Assembly (NCBI RefSeq): GCF_022968135.1 | Contig: NZ_JALJRA010000029.1 | Span: forward strand, 1-43,419 | Source of the DNA: Pseudorhizobium tarimense | GTDB lineage: Bacteria > Pseudomonadota > Alphaproteobacteria > Rhizobiales > Rhizobiaceae | Direction of reading: 5' to 3' | Length of the DNA stretch: 43,419 nt | Part shown: one piece after another, positions 32,698 through 40,329 of the stretch | Numbering within the stretch: position 1 is the stretch's first letter | Layout: each line of letters opens with the position of its first letter | Translations under genes and position numbers: made by a program | Notes under the pieces: model-generated | Seen by the model: only the letters and a program-made list of their open reading frames with translations | Database searches by the model: none | What the model was told of the DNA's origin: nothing

Positions 32698-33405
32698 TCA
32701 GCTCACCCGGAATCTGATTTCGCCGACGCCGGCTATATAGCCTACCATCTCATCGCCTTTCACGACAGCGCCAACTCCGGCCGGTGTTCCTGCAAAGATC
32801 AGGTCGCCCGCCTTCAGTTCAAACAAGCGCGACAGGTATGCGATCATTTCCGGCACCTTCCAGATCATCTGGTTAAGGTCGCCGCTCTGGCGCGTCTCTC
32901 CGTTGATCTTGAGCCAAACTTCCCCTTCCGCCGGGTGCCCCACTTCACTGACAGGATGCAGAGGTCCGCATGGAGCCGATGCTTCGAATGCCTTGCCGGT
33001 TTCCCAAGGGCGCCCGAGCTTCTTGGCTTCCGCCTGAAGATCGCGGCGCGTCATATCGAGGCCAACGGCATAGCCATAGACATGGTCTAGAGCGCTCTCT
33101 ACCGGAATGTTAATGCCGCCCTTGCTCAGCGCCACGACCAGTTCGACTTCGTGGTGAACGTCCTTGGTTTCTGCCGGGTAAGGGAAGTCCTGGCCAAGCG
33201 GAACGATCGTGTCGGGGTTCTTCTGGAAGAAGAAGGGCGGCTCCTTGTTTGGGTCATGGCCCATTTCGATCGCATGATCCGCAAAATTGCGCCCGACGCA
33301 ATAGATGCGGTGGATCGGGAACAGTGCATCGCTTCCGGCCACTGCCAGTGTCGGTACCGGCGCCGGCTTGATGACGTAGTTCTTGAGTTGGGGCATTTCG
33401 TTCAT
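32698..33405 (-). CDS. Fumarylacetoacetate hydrolase family enzyme (fumarylpyruvate-hydrolase-like)
   Basis: A 235-aa single-domain FAH-family C-C hydrolase. Typical motifs are IYCVGRNFADHAIEMGHDP, PPFFFQKNPDTIVPLG, the metal-binding HHEVELVVALSKG and GYAVGLDMTRRDLQAEAKKL, with the loop LIFAGTPAGVG. The overall sequence and length resemble fumarylpyruvate hydrolase (NagK-type) of gentisate breakdown, giving fumarate and pyruvate. Its 5' end overlaps the stop of the upstream permease gene. Placement in an ABC importer operon suggests it processes a product of the imported compound; no ring-cleaving dioxygenase is in the window. Confidence 0.87.
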   Translation of the reverse strand: MNEMPQLKNYVIKPAPVPTLAVAGSDALFPIHRIYCVGRNFADHAIEMGHDPNKEPPFFFQKNPDTIVPLGQDFPYPAETKDVHHEVELVVALSKGGINIPVESALDHVYGYAVGLDMTRRDLQAEAKKLGRPWETGKAFEASAPCGPLHPVSEVGHPAEGEVWLKINGETRQSGDLNQMIWKVPEMIAYLSRLFELKAGDLIFAGTPAGVGAVVKGDEMVGYIAGVGEIRFRVS

Positions 33406-34157
33406 TATCGCGCTCCTGCGTAGTATTCTATGCGTTTTTCAAAGTGCTCCACCCCGGCTGACAACAGCATGGCTGCCACGAAGAGAAGCATGGTGAGGGC
33501 CCAGAAACGCTCCATGTCGAAGCTTCTGGAATAGAGTTCAAAAAGCTCTCCATAGCCGATGATGGAGACCAGGATCTGCCCAATGACGACCCCTTTCACT
33601 CCCCGGATAAGGCCTATCCGTATGCCGGCCAGTATTTCCGGCAACGCGGAGAGTAGGATGATCTTGCTGAAGATCGTCCAGCGCGACGCGCCGTAGCTGC
33701 GTCCCATTTCGACGAGCGATGTCGGCACCTGCATGACGCCTGCCCGCGCATCCAGGACGATGATCCAGACCGCAAACAGGAAGACGGTGACGATCACGGT
33801 CGTCTCGCCCATGCCGAACAGGATCATCAGGATAGGCACCAGTGCAGACAAGGGCGCACTGACGAACATATTCACCCAGAGGCCGAAGATGTTGTCGATG
33901 ACCTTTACCCGCCCCATGAGAACTCCGAGCGGCACGCCGACGACGATGGCAAGCGACATCCCGTAGAGAAAGGAGCGCAGCGTTATCATCGAAGCGTCTT
34001 GCCAGGAGCCAGTCTGCACGAGGTCGAAGCCAGCGCTTACGATCGACGTGATCGGCGGGATGAGGAACATGACGTCAAGCTGTCCGACGATCTCCCAGAC
34101 AAGCAACCAGAACACCAGCGACGCCATCATGGGAATGCGTGTACCGAATAAGGTCAT
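33405..34157 (-). CDS. ABC transporter permease, NitT/TauT family (second permease)
   Basis: A 250-aa inner-membrane protein with five to six hydrophobic segments. The EAA-like loop that contacts the ATPase is in SLVEMGRSYGASRWTIFSKI, followed by LPEILAGIRIGLIRGVKGVV. Its stop overlaps the start of the hydrolase gene. It pairs with a different permease gene (34972-35817) from the same importer, suggesting a heterodimeric channel; most NitT/TauT systems use one permease as a homodimer. Confidence 0.9.
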   Translation of the reverse strand: MTLFGTRIPMMASLVFWLLVWEIVGQLDVMFLIPPITSIVSAGFDLVQTGSWQDASMITLRSFLYGMSLAIVVGVPLGVLMGRVKVIDNIFGLWVNMFVSAPLSALVPILMILFGMGETTVIVTVFLFAVWIIVLDARAGVMQVPTSLVEMGRSYGASRWTIFSKIILLSALPEILAGIRIGLIRGVKGVVIGQILVSIIGYGELFELYSRSFDMERFWALTMLLFVAAMLLSAGVEHFEKRIEYYAGAR

Positions 34158-34163
34158 GACGCA

Positions 34164-34970
34164 CTACTCCGCATACTGCCGCAGCCCCTGCCAGATCTCC
34201 TCGACCACGTCGAGGTAACCGGCATCGCGGCGAATGTCGTCAGGAGAAGCGGACCGGTCAATCATCGGATCTATGATCTGGGAAACCCGGCCCGGGCGTG
34301 GAGACAGAAGGACGATCCGGTCCGATACATAGACCGCCTCCTCGATCGAGTGCGTCACGAAGATGAACGTTTTCTTCTCGAGCTCGACCAGCCGCAGCAG
34401 ATCCTCCTGGAACTTGCGGCGGTTCTGCTCATCAACGGCCGAGAACGGCTCGTCCAATAGAAGAACGTCGGCATTCACGGCGAAGGCACGGGCAATGCCC
34501 ACACGCTGGCGCATGCCGCCGGATAGTTCATGCGGGTACTTCTGCTCGAAGCCCGCAAGTCCCACCTGCTCGATATAGCGGCGGGCCGTCCGGTCCCGCT
34601 CCGCTGCGGGCATACCTTTCAATTCGAGGCCGAAGCCGACATTGCGGAGTACCGTCGCCCAAGGCATCAGCGCGAAGTCTTGGAAGACGAAGGCGCGTTC
34701 CGGTCCCGGTCCGGTGACGGCACGTCCGTTGACGCGGATTTCCCCAGAGGTCGCAGGCACGAGACCTGCGATGATCTTCAGGAGCGTCGTCTTTCCGCAC
34801 CCCGAGGGGCCCAGGAGCGTCGTCAGCTTTCCGCGCTCGAATTCAAGGTTGATCCCGCGCAAAGCCTCCACGTCGCCGTAGTTCTTAAAGATGTCGCGCA
34901 CCTGGACGACTGCATCGTTGCCGGTGGCGAACTTTAAGTTGTCGCCACGTGCCAAAGCAGAATTGGCCAT
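34164..34970 (-). CDS. ABC transporter ATP-binding protein, NitT/TauT family
   Basis: A 268-aa ATPase. Walker A is LLGPSGCGKTTLLK, the Q-loop is in VFQDFALMPWATV, the signature is ELSGGMRQRVGIARAFA and Walker B is VLLLDEPFSAVDEQNR, followed by the H-loop FVTHSIEEAVY. All catalytic residues are normal. ATG 34970 follows GAGGAGAAAGTGAC, one base after the upstream permease stop. The open frame upstream to 35015 is not part of the protein. It is close to SsuB/TauB of sulfonate uptake, but that branch also serves nitrate, pyrimidine precursors and aromatic acids. Confidence 0.92.
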   Translation of the reverse strand: MANSALARGDNLKFATGNDAVVQVRDIFKNYGDVEALRGINLEFERGKLTTLLGPSGCGKTTLLKIIAGLVPATSGEIRVNGRAVTGPGPERAFVFQDFALMPWATVLRNVGFGLELKGMPAAERDRTARRYIEQVGLAGFEQKYPHELSGGMRQRVGIARAFAVNADVLLLDEPFSAVDEQNRRKFQEDLLRLVELEKKTFIFVTHSIEEAVYVSDRIVLLSPRPGRVSQIIDPMIDRSASPDDIRRDAGYLDVVEEIWQGLRQYAE

Positions 34971-34971
34971 G

Positions 34972-35817
34972 TCACTTTCTCCTCTTTTCAGGACGCAGCA
35001 GGTGCGCTTCGACATATTGCAGACCCGCGAGCGTCAGTGTTGACACGGCGATGATCGAGGCGACTGCAGCGTACATGTGCGCGTAGTTGGCAACCGAGCG
35101 GTGATAGGTGATGAGGTCGCCGATGCCGGTTGGCGTGATCAGCAGTTCAGCCAGCATGACCCCAATGAAGCCCGCGGCGATGCCGAGGCGCAGGCCAGCG
35201 AACAGGACCGGAGACGCGTCGGGGATGATGATCTTGAAGATCTGCTGCATGCGCGATCCCTGGAAGGAGCGGCACATGTCCACCAGCGACGGGTTGACGT
35301 GTCGCACCGCCTTGTAAGAGTTCAGCACGATCACGGGCAGCGCCAACATGATGACCGCAAGCGTCTTGGCAGTTAGGCCAATGCCATAGACGAACGTCAC
35401 CAGCGGCACCAGCGCAGCCATCGGGGCGGCCTGCAGAACAATGAAGACAGGCGCAAGCAGCCACTCCGCCTTGTCGGAAAGCCCCATCGCGACGCCGAGG
35501 CCAATCCCGACGGCGGCGGAGATCACGACACCGAGCACCAAGGGCTGCAACGTCAGGAAGTAGGCGTTGTGCATGCTCCCGTCTGCCACCAACTCGCCGA
35601 AGGCAGAGACGGTTTCGAGGAAGGTCGGAAAGGCAAAGCTGATTGGGATTCGTCCGGCAATCTCCCATGCAACGAAGAGAACTAGGAGGGAGACGACGAT
35701 CCAGAAGGACCGTCTCTCGTCGGCGAAGGTTCGGATCGCCTCAAGGACGGTGGGTGGAGCCTCTTTCGAGGCTCCGATCCCATTGTCGAGCTTGGCAGGA
35801 GACACGGACATCTGCAT
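34972..35817 (-). CDS. ABC transporter permease, NitT/TauT family (first permease)
   Basis: A 281-aa inner-membrane protein with a cytoplasmic N-terminus of about 40 residues, then six hydrophobic segments. The coupling loop reads PSLVDMCRSFQGSRMQQIFK, followed by SPVLFAGLRLGIAAGFIGVM. The start (MQMSVSPAKL) begins two bases after the stop of the binding-protein gene; ATG 35811 is a close alternative. It belongs to the same importer as the genes on both sides. Confidence 0.9.
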   Translation of the reverse strand: MQMSVSPAKLDNGIGASKEAPPTVLEAIRTFADERRSFWIVVSLLVLFVAWEIAGRIPISFAFPTFLETVSAFGELVADGSMHNAYFLTLQPLVLGVVISAAVGIGLGVAMGLSDKAEWLLAPVFIVLQAAPMAALVPLVTFVYGIGLTAKTLAVIMLALPVIVLNSYKAVRHVNPSLVDMCRSFQGSRMQQIFKIIIPDASPVLFAGLRLGIAAGFIGVMLAELLITPTGIGDLITYHRSVANYAHMYAAVASIIAVSTLTLAGLQYVEAHLLRPEKRRK

Positions 35818-35818
35818 C

Positions 35819-36808
35819 TTACTTTGTACCGATGCGTGAGGTCACGTTGTTAAGGGCCGTCAGATCCCAGAAGTCCTCGACCTTGAGATCCTTTGCCTCG
35901 CCTTCGAGCGCGCCGGAGATCGTGTAGAAATCGAAGTCGTCCCGGGCAGCATCTTCTCCGCCGCCGTTGAGCGGCATGTTAGGCGCAGCTTCGATGAAGT
36001 AAGGTTCGATGTCGGCGACCATTTCAGGCGTGACGTCCGGAAGGAGCCCGTACTTTTCCTTCATAGCCAGGACCGACTTGGGATCTGCAGCCACCTCGCG
36101 CCATGTGGTCAGGATTGCCTCAATGAGGATCTCGACATCCTTCGTATTGGCGGAAAGATAATCCGTGTTGGCGAAGAGAGCTTCATCGGTCGCAGCAACT
36201 TCACCTAGCGGTAAGAAGGCGAACTTGCCGGGTGCCTTGTCTTCCAGGATGCGCTTTCCGGACGAGTCCACGATCGTCGCCTTCACATTTCCCTGTAACA
36301 GTGCGCCTGTGCGCACTTCCGCGCCCGGGACGTAAGCGATGCTGGAATAGCTAATGCCGTTCTTGTCTGCCATCAACTGCATAATGGCTTCGGTACCGGA
36401 ACCGCGGGAATGCACGGCGATCTCCTGACCGTCGAGATCTTTCCATTCCTTATAGAACTCGGTATTGACGACCGGATAGAACTGCAGCTTGCTCAACTGC
36501 ATAAAGATACGGATCGGTGCCTTTACCTTCTGTAGTAGAGCGTAAGGAGCGCCAACACCGATATCAGCCTGTCCACTGACCACTGCTTGGGCCGCGATAT
36601 CTTCGCTCTTCAGGTAGGTGATCTGGACGTCTACTCCCTTTTCCTTGGCCCGCTCGAACGCCGCAAGGAGATGAAGCGATTCCACCGTAGCGATGTCGCC
36701 GAAGGCAACACGCATCGGATCTGCCCAAGCTAAACCTGGGACAGCGACAGCAAAGCAGATGGCGGCGGCAGAGACCGACGCCCGGATCTTCCTGGCAAAC
36801 ATATTCAT
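35819..36808 (-). CDS. Periplasmic substrate-binding protein, NitT/TauT (NMT1-like) family
   Basis: A 329-aa protein with a signal peptide (ASVSAAAICFAVAVPGLAWA, likely cut before DPMR). The mature part has the SsuA/TauA/ThiY layout: VAFGDIATVESLHLLAAFER, SGQADIGVGAPYALLQKV, the ligand loop HSRGSGTEAIMQLMADKN and YVPGAEVRTGALLQGNVKAT. GGGAGGAAATT precedes the ATG. It is the first gene of the minus-strand importer operon and faces the GntR gene across 241 bases containing ACCAAT repeats. The ligand is unknown. Confidence 0.9.
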   Translation of the reverse strand: MNMFARKIRASVSAAAICFAVAVPGLAWADPMRVAFGDIATVESLHLLAAFERAKEKGVDVQITYLKSEDIAAQAVVSGQADIGVGAPYALLQKVKAPIRIFMQLSKLQFYPVVNTEFYKEWKDLDGQEIAVHSRGSGTEAIMQLMADKNGISYSSIAYVPGAEVRTGALLQGNVKATIVDSSGKRILEDKAPGKFAFLPLGEVAATDEALFANTDYLSANTKDVEILIEAILTTWREVAADPKSVLAMKEKYGLLPDVTPEMVADIEPYFIEAAPNMPLNGGGEDAARDDFDFYTISGALEGEAKDLKVEDFWDLTALNNVTSRIGTK

Positions 36809-37026
36809 AATTTCCTCCCGTTATTGGGTACTCCCCATAACCCAATTAGTAACCAATCATCTATTAAACGCATTCTCTGTCAACCAATTTCTTCCCTAAA
36901 TCTCCGCCGCATCGGCATATAAGACCTTGAAGGTCGCGACAACCTCCCCAAAAACGACCAGAAATCAGTCTGTTGCCAAGTCGGCCCGACCTGTTGACAG
37001 TGCGCAACTCACTAGCTATTGCTTAA

Positions 37027-37043
37027 ACCAATTCAATATTGGT
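37027..37043. promoter_or_regulatory. Palindromic operator candidate for the GntR regulator
   Basis: ACCAAT (37027-37032) and ATTGGT (37038-37043) form a perfect inverted repeat with a 5-base centre, ending six bases before the regulator start codon. Single ACCAAT half-sites also occur at 36852-36857 and 36883-36888 in front of the importer operon. The TGGT/ACCA core fits FadR-subfamily GntR operators. Occupation would block the regulator's own translation start and possibly the divergent promoter. Confidence 0.5.
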
Positions 37044-37049
37044 GTGCCT

Positions 37050-37724
37050 ATGGATCAAAATATGGAAATGGATGTGCTGGCGAAGCTGAAGGGCTTTCTT
37101 GCCAGCGCAGAACTACCAGACGACGGGCGGCTACCCCCTGAACGGGAGTTGGCTCAATCGCTCGATGTTGGCCGCGCGGTGCTGCGCAAGGCGCTTGCAA
37201 CCCTGCAGGCGGAAGGCACAGTTTGGCGGCATGTCGGAAAAGGAACCTTCGTTGGCGACCGGCCGATCGACACCTTCGCGGATATCAATGCCATGGTCCA
37301 GCGTACTAATCCGCTGGAGGTCATGGGAGCACGCATTGCATTTGAGCCGGAGGTGACGCGCTGCGCCGCCCTCAATGCGACCGGCGCCCAGATCGCGGAG
37401 ATCCGCAATTGCATGATCAAAGCACAGCAGGCACCGACATGGCGGCAATATGAGCAGTGGGACAACCGTCTGCACCGCACGATTGGCGAGGCCTCTCAGA
37501 ACTCGCTGCTTCTGGGGCTCCTTGACACGCTGAACGCCGTACGCCGTGCAGTCACCTGGGGAAGGTTGCGTCAGACGCCTGTTCGCCCACCCGCGGACCA
37601 TCATAGCTTTGCAGAACACGAACAGATCGTCGAAGCGATTGCGGACCGCGATGGCGCAGCTGCGGCCGACGCCATGCGGCGTCACCTTCGCAGCGTCGAA
37701 AGCCATATGCGCGACATGCGCTAA
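37050..37724 (+). CDS. GntR-family regulator, FadR subfamily (FCD domain)
   Basis: A 224-aa protein. The N-terminal winged helix reads GRLPPERELAQSLDVGRAVL and RKALATLQAEGTVWRHVGKG (residues about 24-75). The C-terminal FCD helical domain carries the likely metal and ligand residues (EVMGARIAFEPEV, WDNRLHRTIGEAS and HEQIVEAIADRDG, then MRRHLRSVESHM). I take ATG 37050, though no strong ribosome site precedes it; ATG 37062 is possible. It is divergent from the NitT/TauT importer operon and 40 bases before icd, so it may control both. Ligands of this subfamily are usually small organic acids. Confidence 0.87.
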   Translation: MDQNMEMDVLAKLKGFLASAELPDDGRLPPERELAQSLDVGRAVLRKALATLQAEGTVWRHVGKGTFVGDRPIDTFADINAMVQRTNPLEVMGARIAFEPEVTRCAALNATGAQIAEIRNCMIKAQQAPTWRQYEQWDNRLHRTIGEASQNSLLLGLLDTLNAVRRAVTWGRLRQTPVRPPADHHSFAEHEQIVEAIADRDGAAAADAMRRHLRSVESHMRDMR

Positions 37725-37764
37725 ACAGCAGGCGGCTAACGGCCGTCACCATTGGGAGGAACAT

Positions 37765-38988
37765 ATGCATAAAATCAAGGTCGCTAATCCGGTCGTCGAA
37801 CTCGATGGTGATGAGATGACTCGTATCATCTGGCAGTTCATCAAGGACAAGCTAATCCACCCCTATCTGGACATCGATCTCAAATATTACGATCTGAGTA
37901 TCCAGAAGCGCGATGAGACAGACGATCAGATCACAATCGACGCCGCACACGCGATCAAGAAGTATGGGGTCGGTGTCAAATGCGCGACAATCACCGCAGA
38001 CGAAGGTCGCGTTGAGGAGTTTGCGCTCAAGAAGATGTGGAAGAGCCCGAACGGGACGATCCGTAACATCCTCGGCGGCGTCATCTTCCGTGAGCCGATC
38101 ATCTGCAAGAACGTGCCGCGGCTCGTACCCGGCTGGACCCAGCCGATCATCGTCGGCCGCCACGCCTTCGGCGATCAATACCGCGCAACCGACTTCAAGT
38201 TCCCTGGCAAGGGCAAGCTGACGATGAAATTTGTTGGTGACGATGGCCAGGTCATCGAGCACGAGGTCTACAGCGCACCGGCTGCCGGCGTTGCACTCGG
38301 CATGTACAACCTCGACGAATCAATCACAGATTTTGCCCGCGCCTCGCTCAATTACGGGCTGCAGCGCAAGGTGCCTGTCTATCTTTCGACAAAGAACACG
38401 ATTCTCAAGATCTATGATGGCCGGTTCAAGGATATCTTCCAGACTATCTACGACGAGGAGTTCGCAGAGCGTTTCAAGGAGGCTGGCATCTGGTACGAGC
38501 ACCGACTGATCGACGACATGGTCGCCTCTGCACTTAAATGGCCCGGGGGCTATGTCTGGGCCTGCAAGAATTACGACGGCGACGTTCAGTCCGATACTGT
38601 AGCTCAGGGTTTTGGTTCACTGGGGCTGATGACCTCCGTTCTTATGACGCCAGACGGTAAGACTGTTGAAGCGGAGGCTGCGCATGGCACGGTAACGCGC
38701 CACTACCGGCAGCACCAGAAAGGACAGGAGACGTCAACCAACGCGATCGCCTCGATCTTCGCTTGGACGCGTGGGCTCGCTCACCGGGCAAAGCTGGACG
38801 AAAATGCTGATCTCGCAAACTTCGCGTCTGCTCTCGAGCGAGTCTGCATTGAGACCGTAGAATCAGGTCACATGACGAAGGACCTGGCGCTTCTCATCGG
38901 CCCAGATCAACCCTGGCTCACAACTAACGGCTTCCTGGAGAAGATCGACAAGAACCTGCGGGCGACCTTCCTCCGCGCGGCCGCATGA
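37765..38988 (+). CDS. icd: NADP-dependent isocitrate dehydrogenase
   Basis: A 407-aa enzyme converting isocitrate to 2-oxoglutarate with NADPH formation. It is of the homodimeric eukaryote-like type used by alphaproteobacteria: IKVANPVVELDGDEMTRIIW at the start, GTIRNILGGVIFREPIICKN and PIIVGRHAFGDQYRATDF for substrate binding, RLIDDMVASALKWPGGYVWA for the metal site, and AEAAHGTVTRHYRQHQKGQ for NADP specificity. ATG 37765 follows GGGAGGAACAT. Length and motifs are complete. It sits 40 bases behind the GntR regulator and is probably co-transcribed. Rhizobia normally have a chromosomal icd elsewhere, so this may be a second, substrate-regulated copy; the window alone cannot show that. Confidence 0.95.
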   Translation: MHKIKVANPVVELDGDEMTRIIWQFIKDKLIHPYLDIDLKYYDLSIQKRDETDDQITIDAAHAIKKYGVGVKCATITADEGRVEEFALKKMWKSPNGTIRNILGGVIFREPIICKNVPRLVPGWTQPIIVGRHAFGDQYRATDFKFPGKGKLTMKFVGDDGQVIEHEVYSAPAAGVALGMYNLDESITDFARASLNYGLQRKVPVYLSTKNTILKIYDGRFKDIFQTIYDEEFAERFKEAGIWYEHRLIDDMVASALKWPGGYVWACKNYDGDVQSDTVAQGFGSLGLMTSVLMTPDGKTVEAEAAHGTVTRHYRQHQKGQETSTNAIASIFAWTRGLAHRAKLDENADLANFASALERVCIETVESGHMTKDLALLIGPDQPWLTTNGFLEKIDKNLRATFLRAAA

Positions 38989-39835
38989 ATTGGCTGAAAC
39001 GGTAGGAATAACATAGGCCCAGACCGACCAGTCAGCGTGCTGCTTCCTACGCATCAATAACTGAAGCAGCATGCCGATTGGCGACCGCGATCGTTCGCCG
39101 TCATGTCAGGCCTTGATGGATTAGGACCGGCGATCTGCATTCCTATCATGCGGTTGAAGGGATTCAGACCAAAAACCTCGCTCTTGGAAGAGCTAGCGCG
39201 TTGCCGGAACCTCCTTCGGCGGGGAGGCCCTATCTCAGGCTTCGGCCTCGGCCGGTTCTTCCAGAAGTCCGTCAAAGACTTCCATCAGCGCGTTGGTGAT
39301 CGCCTGCCAAGGTGTTGCCGGCGAACCGCCCATCATCCTCGGTACCATCGCGCGCTGCCCTGCAAGTTCGAAGCCATGTTTTTACTGACGATCCGCTTGG
39401 CAGCTTCGATTGCGCACAGACCGAAGTCGCCGCGATAGATGAGGGCTCGCCATACAAATGACTTTGCGGAATACCAAGCGGATGAAGACCGTGGCGGTAC
39501 TTATCACCGTTATGATCGTTCCGGGCTAGAGGATTGAAAACTGTCGTTGGAGCATCGTGCAAATGCCGGCACCGATCCTGACGACCGGTGCCTGATGAGC
39601 GCAGGAAGCGGGATGCCGCTAATGGCTGGATGGGAAGCGTCTGCTCCTTGTGCACAGGCTTTGTGACGCGACCGCGGAGGCAATTTCTGTTTCTAGTGAG
39701 GTACTACTGTGGTGTTTACGACCCGTAGGTGGAGGAATTGTGCCGCAGCCTCCGCCTTGAGATCCCATCAGGGGGTGAGTAGCGGCCTGCACCGTGGCAG
39801 AGTGAGGTCGCTAGAAAACTCTCTGGAGGCCAATC
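38989..39835. other. Gene-poor stretch between icd and the IS110 remnant
   Basis: No gene I can support. A minus-strand piece reads LIYRGDFGLCAIEAAKRIVS and MASNLQGSARWYRG (about 39342-39450) and then, in another frame, ends NALMEVFDGLLEEPAEAEA (about 39240-39300). The codon pattern looks like a decayed gene of unknown family. The last 100-200 bases are probably the non-coding left end of the IS110 element. Confidence 0.4.
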
Positions 39836-40206
39836 ATGCCGATAACAGCAGATCAAACTCAAGCGCAGACCACTACCCCCATCGATCTTGGCGCAATATT
39901 CGTCTCGTTGGAATTGAGTAATCGACGTGGCTGGTGACAGCTTTGTCACCTGGCAGCGAGAAGATGTCCCGCCACACGGCTACTGGAGGGGACATTGCTG
40001 GCTTGTTCGCATGCTTCGCAGCGCTTCGTCAGAAAGCCACTCGGCGAAAGAACATACTTTACCCACTGGTAGTGATCCAAGAGGCCGGGCTGGATGGCTT
40101 CTAGCTGGGGCGAGTGCTTAGCAAAGAAGCTTGGATCGAGAGCCACATTGGAGAAGCCGCATCAATTGACATGCCGCGCCGGCATCGCCGGGCGAAGACC
40201 GAGCTT
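39836..40206 (+). pseudogene. IS110-family transposase, N-terminal fragment, decayed
   Basis: From ATG 39836 (after GGAGGCCAATC) the product reads MPITADQTQAQ and then IDLGAIFVSLELSN. A frameshift near 39926-39930 moves the match to the next frame: LVTALSPGSEKMSRHTATGG, DIAGLFACFAALRQKATRRK and YPLVVIQEAGLDGF, where an in-frame TAG replaces a sense codon, then GRVLSKEAWIESHI and MPRRHRRAKTE. This is the DEDD-nuclease N-terminal third of IS110/IS1328 enzymes; LGAIFVSLELS and VIQEAGLDGF are conserved. It ends at about 40206; the serine-containing C-terminal domain is absent. Confidence 0.85.
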
Positions 40207-40329
40207 CAGCCGGGATTCTCATGGGAACGGGCCAGATTGGCTGATAGGCCAAGCTAAATGAGTCTTTAGCAAATTCCTGATCGAATACATGCAGCGCTTT
40301 TAGAGAATGACGCGCATCAGGGGGACAAG

